From the NCBI RefSeq assembly GCF_030814995.1, contig NZ_JAUSVX010000001.1, positions 310,001 through 374,000 on the forward strand: DNA of 64,000 bases. Direction: 5' to 3'. This stretch comes from Labrys wisconsinensis (GTDB taxonomy: Bacteria > Pseudomonadota > Alphaproteobacteria > Rhizobiales > Labraceae). Of this stretch, positions 1 to 9,185 are shown in pieces. The position numbers and the translations under genes are program-made. Within the stretch, counting starts at the first letter, position 1. Each line of letters begins with the position of its first letter. The notes under the pieces were generated by a model. It was not told the origin of the DNA. It saw only the letters and a program-made list of their open reading frames with translations, and made no database searches.

Positions 1-528
1 GTCACCTTCGCCACCTCCGTCGAGCCGATCCTGCCGCTGGAGATCTCCATCACCCGCATGGCGGCGACCAGCGAGAAGGAGAAGGCCGACCGGGACAAGG
101 GGAGCGAAGGCGACGAGCGCACGGAGAACCGCACCATGGGCCGCAAGCACATCGTGCCCTACGGCCTCTACCGGGCCCATATCTTCGTCAACGCCAAGCT
201 GGCGGAAAGGACCGGCTTCAGCCAGGCGGACCTCGACCATCTCTTCGCCGGCCTGTCGGCGATGTTCGAGCACGACCGCTCGGCCGCGCGCGGCGAGATG
301 GCCTCGCGGCGCATCGTCGCCTTCAAGCACGCCTCGGCGCTCGGCAATGCGCCGGCCCAGGCTCTGTTCGACCGCGTCAAGGTGCGCCGCCGGATCGGCG
401 ACGAGCTCTACGATCCCGGCAGCGCCCGCCTCGACAACTTGCCGCCGGCCCGGCGCTTCGCCGACTACGCCGTCACGGTCGACCGCGACGGCCTGCCGGA
501 CGGGGTCGAGGTGATCGAGCCGTCCTGA
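1..528 (+). CDS. cas7: CRISPR-associated protein Cas7 (Csd2), type I-C, C-terminal fragment
   Basis: This is the backbone subunit of the type I-C Cascade complex, which coats the crRNA. The reading frame is open from base 1, so the gene starts upstream and only the last 175 residues or so are present. The segments SVEPILPLEIS, TMGRKHIVPYGLY, FEHDRSAARGEM and KHASALGNAPA are characteristic of the Csd2 family. The ATG at 58 is internal and not the start. The gene is followed after 13 bases by cas4, then cas1 and cas2, the normal order for type I-C; cas3, cas5 and cas8c would be expected upstream of the window. The truncation is a window edge and not a mutation. Confidence 0.93.
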   Translation, partial: VTFATSVEPILPLEISITRMAATSEKEKADRDKGSEGDERTENRTMGRKHIVPYGLYRAHIFVNAKLAERTGFSQADLDHLFAGLSAMFEHDRSAARGEMASRRIVAFKHASALGNAPAQALFDRVKVRRRIGDELYDPGSARLDNLPPARRFADYAVTVDRDGLPDGVEVIEPS

Positions 529-541
529 CCGGTGGGCGGCC

Positions 542-1195
542 GTGCCCGAGCCCGAAGAGCCGATCCCGATCTCCGCGCTCCAGCACGCCGTCTATTGCCT
601 GCGCCAGGCTGCGCTCATCCATATCGAGCGCCTGTGGGAGGAGAATCGCTTCACGGCGGAAGGGCGGATCCTGCACGAAGCCGCGCACGAGCCGGGCGAG
701 CGCAAGCGGGCGGGCATACGCCGCGCCACCGCGTTGCCCCTGGCCTGCCGCCGGTTGAACCTCGCCGGCGTCGCCGACCTCGTCGAGTTTCATGCCGCAG
801 GGGATGGCGAGATCGCCTTTCCCGTGGAGTACAAGCGCGGCAAGGCCAAGCTCCACCGGGCCGATGAAGTCCAGCTCTGCGCACAGGCCCTCTGCCTGGA
901 GGAGATGACCGGCCGGCCGGTGCCCGAAGGCGCGCTGTTCTATGCCGAGACGCGACGACGCGCGATCATTCCCTTCGACCCCGAGCTGCGCCGGCTCACC
1001 GAGGAGACGGCCTCGCAGCTCGGCGCGCTGTTCGCAGCGCGCCGCACGCCACCGGCGGTCTATCGTGCCGACCGCTGCCGCGCCTGCTCGCTGATCGACA
1101 CCTGTCGGCCGAAGGCCGCGGCCCGATCGGCGCTCGGCTTCCGCACGCGCGCCATCGAGGCCGTCCTGGCCGGTCTCGGCGAGGAGCCGCCGTGA
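542..1195 (+). CDS. cas4: CRISPR-associated exonuclease Cas4
   Basis: Cas4 is an iron-sulfur RecB-type nuclease that trims prespacers and helps select PAMs during adaptation. The protein is 217 residues with a GTG start. One cysteine lies near residue 19 and three more at 179, 182 and 188 (CRACSLIDTC), the usual 4Fe-4S ligands. The RecB core is visible as VEYKRGK followed by a Q-rich helix (DEVQLCAQAL). The stop overlaps the cas1 start as GTGA, implying translational coupling. Length and gene order fit type I-C Cas4 as a stand-alone protein, with no fusion to Cas1. Confidence 0.95.
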   Translation: MPEPEEPIPISALQHAVYCLRQAALIHIERLWEENRFTAEGRILHEAAHEPGERKRAGIRRATALPLACRRLNLAGVADLVEFHAAGDGEIAFPVEYKRGKAKLHRADEVQLCAQALCLEEMTGRPVPEGALFYAETRRRAIIPFDPELRRLTEETASQLGALFAARRTPPAVYRADRCRACSLIDTCRPKAAARSALGFRTRAIEAVLAGLGEEPP

Positions 1196-2226
1196 AGAAA
1201 TTGCTGAACACGCTCTATGTCACCACGGAAGGCGCGGCGCTGCGCAAGGACGGCGAGAACCTGGTCGCCGAGGTCGAGGGCGTCGAGCGGGCTCGCGTGC
1301 CCTTCCACATGCTCGGCTCCGTCGTCGTCTTCGGCGGCATCTTCGTGTCGCCGCCCCTGATCCAGGCGCTCGCTCCGGCCGGTGTCTCGATCGTCCTGCT
1401 CGATCGCGCCGGCCGTTTCCAGGCGCGTGTCGAAGGGCCGGTCAGCGGCAATGTGCTGCTGCGCCGGGCGCAATATCGTGCGGCGGACCAGCCCGACGAG
1501 ATCGTGCGCAGCCTGGTGTCGGCCAAGGTCGCCGATCAGCGCGCCGTCCTGCAGCGGGCCTTGCGGGACTATGGCGAGGAGATGGCCGGCGAGCAGCGCG
1601 GCCGGATCGAGGATGCCGTGGAGCGCCTCGCCCGCATCCTGCGCCGCGTTGCCCTCACCGATGCGGGGGCCGAGGCCCTGCGCGGGACCGAAGGCGAGGC
1701 GGCGCAAGCCTATTTCGCCGTCTTCGGCGATCTCGTCCGCGCGCCCGATCCGCAGATCCGCTTTCTCGGCCGCAGCCGCCGCCCGCCGCTCGACCCGGTC
1801 AATGCCCTGCTGTCCTTCCTCTACACGCTCCTCACCCATGACTGCCGCAGCGCCGCCGAGGGTGTCGGCCTGGACCCCGCGGTCGGCTTCCTGCATCGGG
1901 ACCGCCCGGGACGGCCGAGCCTGGCGCTCGACCTGATGGAGGAGATGCGCCCGATCATGGCCGACCGGCTGGCGCTGTCCCTGATCAATCGCCGCCAGCT
2001 CCGGGCGCGGGACTTCGAGACCCGCGACGGCGGCGCCGTGCTGCTCACCGACGAGGGACGCCGCACCGTGCTCTCGGCCTGGCAGGAGCGCAAGAAGGAG
2101 GAACGGCGCCACCCCTTCCTGGAGGAAGCGGCGCCGCTCGGCCTGGTGCCGCACCTGCAGGCCCTGCTCCTCGCGCGCCATCTGCGGGGCGATCTCGACG
2201 CCTATCCCCCCTGGATCTGGAAATGA
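1192..2226 (+). CDS. cas1: CRISPR-associated integrase Cas1 (type I-C)
   Basis: Cas1 is the metal-dependent integrase that inserts spacers at the leader end, in complex with Cas2. The 344-residue length is usual for type I-C. A catalytic glutamate lies in the GTEGEAAQAYF segment near residue 167, and the catalytic histidine lies near 235 in GFLHRDRPGRPSLALDL, followed by the acidic DLMEEMRP stretch. The GTG start at 1192 overlaps the cas4 stop. The adaptation module appears intact: no frameshift or lost catalytic residue is seen. Confidence 0.97.
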   Translation: MKKLLNTLYVTTEGAALRKDGENLVAEVEGVERARVPFHMLGSVVVFGGIFVSPPLIQALAPAGVSIVLLDRAGRFQARVEGPVSGNVLLRRAQYRAADQPDEIVRSLVSAKVADQRAVLQRALRDYGEEMAGEQRGRIEDAVERLARILRRVALTDAGAEALRGTEGEAAQAYFAVFGDLVRAPDPQIRFLGRSRRPPLDPVNALLSFLYTLLTHDCRSAAEGVGLDPAVGFLHRDRPGRPSLALDLMEEMRPIMADRLALSLINRRQLRARDFETRDGGAVLLTDEGRRTVLSAWQERKKEERRHPFLEEAAPLGLVPHLQALLLARHLRGDLDAYPPWIWK

Positions 2227-2260
2227 CCGCGCCGGACGATCCGCGCTCGGAGAGACCGGC

Positions 2261-2551
2261 ATGCTGGTTCTGGTGACCTATGACGTCCGGACCGCCGAGC
2301 CGGGTGGCGCGGCGCGACTGCGGCGCGTCGCCAAGGCCTGCCGCGACTATGGCCAGCGGGTCCAGTTCTCCGTGTTCGAGATCGAGGTCGATCCGGCGCA
2401 ATGGGCCCGGCTGAAGGCCAAGCTCGAAAGCCTGATCGAGCCCGCGCACGACAGCCTGCGCTACTATTATCTCGGCGCGAACGGGGCCCGGCGGGTCGAG
2501 CATGTCGGCGCCAAGCCCGCCACGGATCTCGGCGGCCCGCTGATCGTCTGA
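2261..2551 (+). CDS. cas2: CRISPR-associated protein Cas2
   Basis: Cas2 forms the central dimer of the Cas1-Cas2 integration complex. The protein is 96 residues, with the ferredoxin-like start MLVLVTYDVRT containing the conserved aspartate at position 8, then RVQFSVFEIEVDP and a C-terminal ADLGGPLIV-like strand. It lies 34 bases after cas1. It is the last cas gene, and the array leader begins directly after it. Confidence 0.96.
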   Translation: MLVLVTYDVRTAEPGGAARLRRVAKACRDYGQRVQFSVFEIEVDPAQWARLKAKLESLIEPAHDSLRYYYLGANGARRVEHVGAKPATDLGGPLIV

Positions 2552-2736
2552 AGGCTGCAGCGCGAACCTCGAGCATGCCCACTTTGCCCGGGAGGTTCGC
2601 GCCCGGCACATCCCATTGAAAAACACGATAATCCCGATGGTGCCCCGACAGACCCGCTCCGGCGGCCTCGATTCCGAGCCGGTTCGCGCCAGGCCGGGCA
2701 TTTGTCACGCACCGGGAATGGGTTAGCGTCAGCGAC
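2552..2736 (+). promoter_or_regulatory. CRISPR leader
   Basis: This 185-base non-coding stretch lies between cas2 and the first repeat. It contains the only AT-rich patch of the locus (CATTGAAAAACACGATAAT near 2613-2632), which could hold the array promoter. Position next to cas2, together with the degenerate repeat at the opposite end of the array, makes this the leader end. Confidence 0.75.
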
Positions 2737-3497
2737 GTCGCCTCTCACGCGGAGGCGTGGATCGAAACTTGAACGGAATGGTTCACATAACTTTGTATCG
2801 CGAGTCGCCTCTCACGCGGAGGCGTGGATCGAAACGTCAAGCGCGATGAGGCGGCTGCCTATAACCGCGGTCGCCTCTCACGCGGAGGCGTGGATCGAAA
2901 CGGCAGCGCGCCCCAAGCGGCGATGACCCGCTCGGGTCGCCTCTCACGCGGAGGCGTGGATCGAAACGTTGACTCGCCGCCGCTTAAGCGGGCGATGACG
3001 GGTCGCCTCTCACGCGGAGGCGTGGATCGAAACTATAAGTGGGTGGACACTCCTGCAACGGATGACAGTCGCCTCTCACGCGGAGGCGTGGATCGAAACG
3101 TGAGCCGCGGCCAGCACGGCGGCGGCAATCGGGTCGCCTCTCACGCGGAGGCGTGGATCGAAACGGCCTGACGGCACCGCCGGATTCCCGGTCGTGATCG
3201 TCGCCTCTCACGCGGAGGCGTGGATCGAAACACGCGTAGCGTAGCGACCATGTGTCTCCCATCGACGTCGCCTCTCACGCGGAGGCGTGGATCGAAACGC
3301 AACTGCAAGACCTGCCAGCATCTCACCAAGGGTGTCGCCTCTCACGCGGAGGCGTGGATCGAAACTACCGCATGAGCGCGGCGGCCTACCATGCCGACCC
3401 GTCGCCTCTCACGCGGAGGCGTGGATCGAAACGGCGACCAGCTCGGCGGCCTGTTCGGCGCCGCGGTCGCCTCTCACGCGGAGGCGTGGATCGGAAC
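2737..3497 (+). CRISPR. Type I-C CRISPR array, 12 repeats and 11 spacers
   Basis: The 32-base repeat starts GTCGCCTCTCACGCG and ends GTGGATCGAAAC. It has a 6-bp stem (CGCCTC with GAGGCG) at repeat positions 3-8 and 16-21 and the ATCGAAAC 3' handle typical of type I-C. Repeats start at 2737, 2804, 2870, 2936, 3002, 3068, 3133, 3200, 3267, 3334, 3401 and 3466. Spacers are 35, 34, 34, 34, 34, 33, 35, 35, 35, 35 and 33 bases. Eleven repeats are identical. The last has one change (A to G at repeat position 29), as expected at the leader-distal end. No two spacers look alike. Confidence 0.98.
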
Positions 3498-3640
3498 ATC
3501 CTGGTCCGCAGCCGCAACCACATTCGCCGCGCAGGCCGCGCATGTCGTCCTGCCGTCACAATCCGCCCCTGCCCCGGGAACGGAACCGGCCGGGCCGCGT
3601 TCTCCCGGACATCCCCATTGTCCAGTGAAGGCGGCCCGCC

Positions 3641-4477
3641 ATGCTGATCCGCTACGGCTTCCATATCGACATCGCGGTCGCGCAGCCCACCACCGTGGTG
3701 ACGGTGCTCGACGTCCATCCCGACCGGCGGGCCGACATCCTGGAGGAGGAGGGCCTGGCGGTCGAGCCGCCGCAGCACATGGCTCCCTTCCTCGACGGCG
3801 GCGGCAATCTGTGCCGGCGCATCGACACCCCGCCGGGAACGCTGTCGCTGAACTGCCGCGGCCTGATCCGCGACGGCGGCGAGCCGGATGCCGTGGTGCC
3901 CGACGCGCGCCACGTGCCGGTGCCGGAGCTGCCCAACGCCGCGCTCGTCCATCTCCTCGGCAGCCGCTACTGCGACACCGACCTGCTCGCCACCTTCGCC
4001 TGGGCCCGGTTCGGCGGCATTGCCGGCGGCTGGGCCAAGGTGCAGGCGGTCTGCGACTTCGTGCACGAGCGCCTCACCTTCGGCTATGAGCACGCCCGCG
4101 CCACCCGCACCGCCGCCCAGGCGCTGGAGGAGCGGGTGGGCGTGTGCCGCGACTTCACCCATCTCGCCGTGGCGCTCTGCCGCTGCCTCAACATCCCCGC
4201 GCGGTACTGCAACGGCTATCTCGGCGACATCGGCGTGCCGCCCGTGCCGCTGCCGATGGACTTCAACGCCTGGTTCGAGGCCTATGTCGGCGATGCCTGG
4301 CACACGTTCGACGCCCGCCACAACGAGCCGCGCATCGGGCGCATCGTCGTCGCCCGCGGCCGCGACGCCGCCGACGTCGCCATGATCTCGTCCTTCGGCC
4401 GGCATGAGCTGCGCCGCTTCGAGGTGATCACCGAGGAGGTCGGCGGCGGGGCGCCTGCCCTGATGGCGGCCGAGTAG
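3641..4477 (+). CDS. Transglutaminase-like cysteine peptidase family protein
   Basis: The 278-residue protein has the two-part architecture of bacterial transglutaminase-like proteins: an N-terminal beta domain (residues 1-150, beginning MLIRYGFHIDIAVAQPT) and a papain-like core. The catalytic cysteine lies near residue 169 in GVCRDFTHLAVALCR, the histidine near 221 in DAWHTFDAR, and the aspartate follows two residues later. There is no signal peptide, so it is probably cytoplasmic. Family members act as proteases or amide-transferring enzymes, and the substrate cannot be inferred. The stop lies one base from the end of the convergent kinase gene. No link to the CRISPR locus is suggested beyond adjacency. 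Confidence 0.85.
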   Translation: MLIRYGFHIDIAVAQPTTVVTVLDVHPDRRADILEEEGLAVEPPQHMAPFLDGGGNLCRRIDTPPGTLSLNCRGLIRDGGEPDAVVPDARHVPVPELPNAALVHLLGSRYCDTDLLATFAWARFGGIAGGWAKVQAVCDFVHERLTFGYEHARATRTAAQALEERVGVCRDFTHLAVALCRCLNIPARYCNGYLGDIGVPPVPLPMDFNAWFEAYVGDAWHTFDARHNEPRIGRIVVARGRDAADVAMISSFGRHELRRFEVITEEVGGGAPALMAAE

Positions 4478-4478
4478 C

Positions 4479-6299
4479 TCAGGCGCCGTTGGCGAGCGGC
4501 GCCTCGCCCACCTCGGGCGGCCGCTCGAAGCGCAGCGTCCAGCGCAGGCCCGCCGGGGCATAGTCGAGCTCCACCTCGCCGCCGACGGCGCGCGCCACCG
4601 TGCGCTCGATCACCAGCTGCCCGAAGCCGCGCCGGGTCGGCGGCGTCACCGGCGGGCCGCCGCTCTCGCGCCAGCTCATCACGATCGCCAGCGTGCCGCC
4701 GGCACCGGGCTCGGCGGACCATGCGATGTCGACACGCCCGTCCGGCGTCGACAGCGCGCCGTATTTGGCGGCGTTGGTGGCGAGCTCGTGCAGGGCGAGG
4801 CCGATATTCTGGATCATCTCGGCCGGCAGGGTGATGGCGGGCCCGTCGAGGAACACCTGGCGGCCGACGAGGTCGGCGTAATGGCCGAGCTGGGCGCGCA
4901 CCATGTCGCCGATGCCGGCGCCGCTCCAGCCCTCGTCGACCAGCAGCGTATGCGCCCGGCCGAGCGCCTCCAGCCGATCGGCGAAGCGCTCGAGGAAGGT
5001 CTCCATGTCGCCGGCGGTCGCCGCGGTCTGGCGCGCCATCGCCTGCGTCACCGCCAGCGTGTTCTTGGAGCGGTGCGCCAGCTCGCGCATCAGCAGGCGG
5101 ATGTGGCGCTCGCGGCGCTTGCGCTCGGTCACCTCGCTGTGGACGGAGGTGACGCCGTCGATCGAGCCCTTGTCGTCGCGGGTCGATTCGATGTGGACGT
5201 CGTACCATTTGCCGTCGGCCTCGCCGGAGGCGGAGAGGAAGATCTCGAAATCGCGCGGCTCGCCGCTGCGCAGCGTCTCCTCCTTGGCGGCGATCATGCG
5301 CGAGCGGGCCGGCTCCGGCATCAGCTCGGCATCGGTCCGGCCGATGAACCATTCCGCGGGCTGGCCGAGCAGGCTGTTGCGCATCCAGCGGTAGCGCAGC
5401 TCGCGGTCCTGGCTCGCCAGCACGATCGGCGCCGTGCGCAGGGCGGCGTCGAAGCGGCGGGCGGTGTCGGTGAGCTCGGCCCGGACGGTGGAGACCTGGC
5501 CGGCGAGCTCGAAGGTCGCCTCCTCCAGCGAGCGGGCGATCTGGCGCTGGGAGCTGACGTCGCGCGCCAGCGTCGTCGTGCGCCGCGACAGGACGAGCAC
5601 CGAGGCCGCCATGCCGAGGCCGGCCAGCACCAGCACCGCGCCGATGGCCAGGCCCAGGCGGTCGCGCCGGCGGTCGCCCTCGGCCAGGCGCTCGGCGAGC
5701 AGCTGCCGCTCGCCGGCCTGCAGCCGTGCCGCTTCGGCGCGCACGTCCGCCATGGCGCGTCCGGCCTCGCCGGCCAGGGCTGCGCGGGCGCCGGCGGCGT
5801 CGCCGGTCCGCGCCTCGGCGACCAGGGCGGCGAGGCGGGCCTGCCAGGCGTCCCAGAGCGAGGCGGCCGCCTCGACATGCCTGAGGTGCTCGGGATTGTC
5901 CGCCACCAGGCCGCGCAGCGCGGCGAGCCGCGCCGGCACGGCCGCCACCGCCGCGTCGAGCGGCTGCGCGGCGCTCTCGGCGCCCGTGGCGATGAAACCG
6001 CGCTCGGCAGCCTCGGCATCGGCCATGGCGGCGGTCAGGGCCAGGGCGGCGTCGATCACCGCATAGGAATGGTCGATCAAGAGGCGGCTGCGCGCCGAGG
6101 CCCTCCACTCCGCCACCAGGAAGGCGGCCGCGGTGGCGAGCACGACGATGAGCAGCGCCAGCGGCAGGATCGATCGGGGCACACGCACGCCAGCAAGCCT
6201 CCTGCCCCGCCGGGGCTCGTCGCGCTCCGCCGAGGCTCGCCCGCCGGTCGCATCCCTTCTGTTCGCGGCATGCCTTATGGCACGGGCGGAAGCCGTCAC
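4479..6299 (-). CDS. CHASE3-PAS sensor histidine kinase, HWE family
   Basis: This is a membrane-bound sensor of 606 residues from a GTG start. Predicted order: transmembrane helix near 45-65; a periplasmic CHASE3-type helical domain with the ATGAESAAQPL segment; a second helix near 220-238 (LGLAIGAVLVLAGLGMAAS); a PAS domain around 290-390 (RELRYRWMRNS, FIGRTDAEL, KWYDVHIES); and the kinase. The histidine box reads LMRELAHRSKNTLA and the N-box LHELATNAAKYGALS, the signature of the HWE/HisKA_2 group common in Hyphomicrobiales. Many members feed PhyR-type general stress signalling; no response regulator lies beside it, so the partner is unknown. The start is uncertain because no clear ribosome site is seen. 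Confidence 0.86.
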   Translation of the reverse strand: MTASARAIRHAANRRDATGGRASAERDEPRRGRRLAGVRVPRSILPLALLIVVLATAAAFLVAEWRASARSRLLIDHSYAVIDAALALTAAMADAEAAERGFIATGAESAAQPLDAAVAAVPARLAALRGLVADNPEHLRHVEAAASLWDAWQARLAALVAEARTGDAAGARAALAGEAGRAMADVRAEAARLQAGERQLLAERLAEGDRRRDRLGLAIGAVLVLAGLGMAASVLVLSRRTTTLARDVSSQRQIARSLEEATFELAGQVSTVRAELTDTARRFDAALRTAPIVLASQDRELRYRWMRNSLLGQPAEWFIGRTDAELMPEPARSRMIAAKEETLRSGEPRDFEIFLSASGEADGKWYDVHIESTRDDKGSIDGVTSVHSEVTERKRRERHIRLLMRELAHRSKNTLAVTQAMARQTAATAGDMETFLERFADRLEALGRAHTLLVDEGWSGAGIGDMVRAQLGHYADLVGRQVFLDGPAITLPAEMIQNIGLALHELATNAAKYGALSTPDGRVDIAWSAEPGAGGTLAIVMSWRESGGPPVTPPTRRGFGQLVIERTVARAVGGEVELDYAPAGLRWTLRFERPPEVGEAPLANGA

Positions 6300-6415
6300 G
6301 ATGGTTTCATCTTACCGTGTGGCGCCTGCGCGTCCATTGAAACCGGGCGGCGGCTCTTGCCGGGCGTCGCCCCCGCCCCACAATCAGGGAAGGATCAACA
6401 AACCGGAGAACGCCC

Positions 6416-6670
6416 GTGGGCGGAGAAAGCCTGCTCATCTTCCTCCTCGTCGGCCTCATCGCCGGCTGGATCGCCGGCATGGTGGTGCAGGGCGGCGGCT
6501 TCGGCCTCGTCGGCGACCTCGTCATCGGCGTGGTCGGCGCCTTCATCGCCGGCTGGCTCTTTCCGCGGCTCGGCGTCCATCTCGGCGCCGGCCTCGTCGG
6601 CGCCATCATCTCCGCCGCGCTCGGCGCCATCATCCTGCTCCTGGTCGTGCGCCTGGTCCGACGGGCCTGA
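6416..6670 (+). CDS. GlsB/YeaQ/YmgE family stress-associated membrane protein
   Basis: This 84-residue, glycine-rich, three-helix membrane protein has the family pattern LLIFLLVGLIAGWIAGMVV then GGGFGLVGDLVIGVVGAFIAGWLF. A purine-rich site (GGAG) lies a few bases before the GTG start. Family members (transglycosylase-associated proteins) are induced by stress; their biochemical role is unresolved. It is transcribed divergently from the sensor kinase. Confidence 0.85.
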   Translation: MGGESLLIFLLVGLIAGWIAGMVVQGGGFGLVGDLVIGVVGAFIAGWLFPRLGVHLGAGLVGAIISAALGAIILLLVVRLVRRA

Positions 6671-6842
6671 ACGGAAGGCGGGCGGGGCCGCGACGCTCTC
6701 GCCCGCCTCGGGCGCCTCCATTCCCAGGAAAAAATTTTTATTGGCAGAATAGCCTGTTTCCGACGCGAACAGCGCCGAGAGGATGGATTCGTGTCGTTTT
6801 CAGCCCAGTTCTGCGAAAAGACCGATGAAGATGGGGCCAGGC

Positions 6843-6859
6843 GATAGAGAATTCCTATC
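6843..6859. promoter_or_regulatory. Candidate LysR-type operator upstream of fdsG
   Basis: GATAG and CTATC form a perfect inverted repeat separated by AGAATTC. It contains the T-N11-A core (ATAG-N7-CTAT) bound by LysR-type regulators. It lies about 85 bases before the chosen fdsG start. Formate dehydrogenase fds operons in other bacteria are known to be controlled by a LysR protein (FdsR), but no such gene is adjacent here. Confidence 0.45.
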
Positions 6860-6910
6860 AAGCGACGAACCTGCTTTCTTGATTCCGATGGACCGCGCGC
6901 GCATCGTCGC

Positions 6911-6938
6911 CGGCCTTAGAACCTCTCGAAAGAGGCCG
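6911..6938 (+). promoter_or_regulatory. Alternative hairpins covering the fdsG ribosome binding site
   Basis: The ribosome site AGAGG (6931-6935) lies six bases before the ATG at 6942. It can pair with CCTCT at 6922-6926 through a four-base loop, or within a longer stem CGGCCT (6911-6916) with AGGCCG (6933-6938). The two pairings exclude each other and both hide the site. Function is inferred only. Confidence 0.3.
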
Positions 6939-6941
6939 TGG

Positions 6942-7426
6942 ATGCAGGCATACGAGGACGGGGCATACGAGGACTGGAACGCGGAACGGGCCGCCGCCAT
7001 CATCGCTGCCGGCAAGGACCGCGAAGGGCCGCTCCTGCCCATCCTCCACGGCTTCATGGCGGCGTTCGGCTACGTGCCCGAGCCGGCGGTGCCGATGGTC
7101 GCCGAGGCGCTCAACCTGTCGCGCGCCGAGGTGCACGGGGTCGTCACCTTCTACCACGACTTCCGCCGCGAGCCGGCCGGGCGCCATGTGGTGAAGCTGT
7201 GCCGGGCGGAGTCCTGCCAGGCTGCCGGCTGCGAGCGCCTCGCCGACCATCTGGAGGAGAAGCTCGGCATCGGCTTCGGCGAGACCACGCCGGACGGCCG
7301 CGTCACGCTGGAGCCGATCTACTGCCTCGGTCTCTGCGCCCTTTCGCCCGCGGCGCTGATCGACGACCGCGTCGTCGCCCGCCTCGACGAGAAGCGCCTC
7401 GACGCCGTGCTGGCGGAGACGCTGCG

Positions 7427-7430
<4 letters not shown>
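6942..7430 (+). CDS. fdsG: NAD-dependent formate dehydrogenase, gamma subunit
   Basis: FdsG is a NuoE-like [2Fe-2S] subunit of the soluble molybdenum formate dehydrogenase that oxidises formate to CO2 with NAD+. Cysteine ligands are visible in CRAESC and CLGLCALSPA. Other markers are LLPILHGFMAAFGYVP and VVTFYHDF. The ATG at 6942 gives 162 residues, the usual length, and has AGAGG six bases upstream; in-frame codons extend the frame to 6783 but add sequence unlike the family. The stop overlaps the fdsB start (ATGA). Confidence 0.93.
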
Positions 7431-8976
<1,546 letters not shown>

Positions 8977-8980
<4 letters not shown>

Positions 8981-9180
8981 TGGCGATGGCCGGCATCCCG
9001 CCCTATATTGAGGGAAGCAAGGCCCCGGGCCTCGCCTCCCGTGCGACGAGGGGAGCGGACGGCCGGAGCGCCGCCGCGGCGGCCGCGATCGTCCCGATGC
9101 CCTCCGCCCACCGTCCATGGCAGGATCGCCGGTCCTGGCGCCGTGACGAAGCCGATACCCGCCCTTGCCTGCTGAGGTGA
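8977..9180 (+). CDS. Possible small ORF filling the fdsB-fdsA gap
   Basis: A 67-codon frame begins with an ATG overlapping the fdsB stop (ATGA) and ends five bases before the fdsA start. Its last codons contain the fdsA ribosome site (GAGGTGA). The predicted peptide starts MMAMAGIPPYIEGSK, has an alanine run (residues 33-38) and ends with a basic, tryptophan-containing tail. No family is recognised. It may be a leader peptide coupling translation of fdsA, or only non-coding spacer in GC-rich DNA. A GCCGCCGCGGCGGC palindrome lies inside it. Confidence 0.25.
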
Positions 9181-9185
9181 CCGCT

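Noticed and set aside
1-528. cas7 as a pseudogene because it lacks a start
   Set aside because: The frame is open at base 1 and the conserved C-terminal part is intact; it is cut by the window.
1060-2262. A 400-codon antisense frame across cas1
   Set aside because: Long antisense frames are common in GC-rich coding DNA; cas1 explains the region fully.
2702-3647. Several short proteins with repeated SRGGVDRN or SHAEAW segments
   Set aside because: They are translations of the CRISPR repeats themselves.
6740-6760. TTGGCAGAATAGCC as a sigma-54 promoter before fdsG
   Set aside because: The -24 GG is present but no GC dinucleotide lies at the required 10-base spacing.
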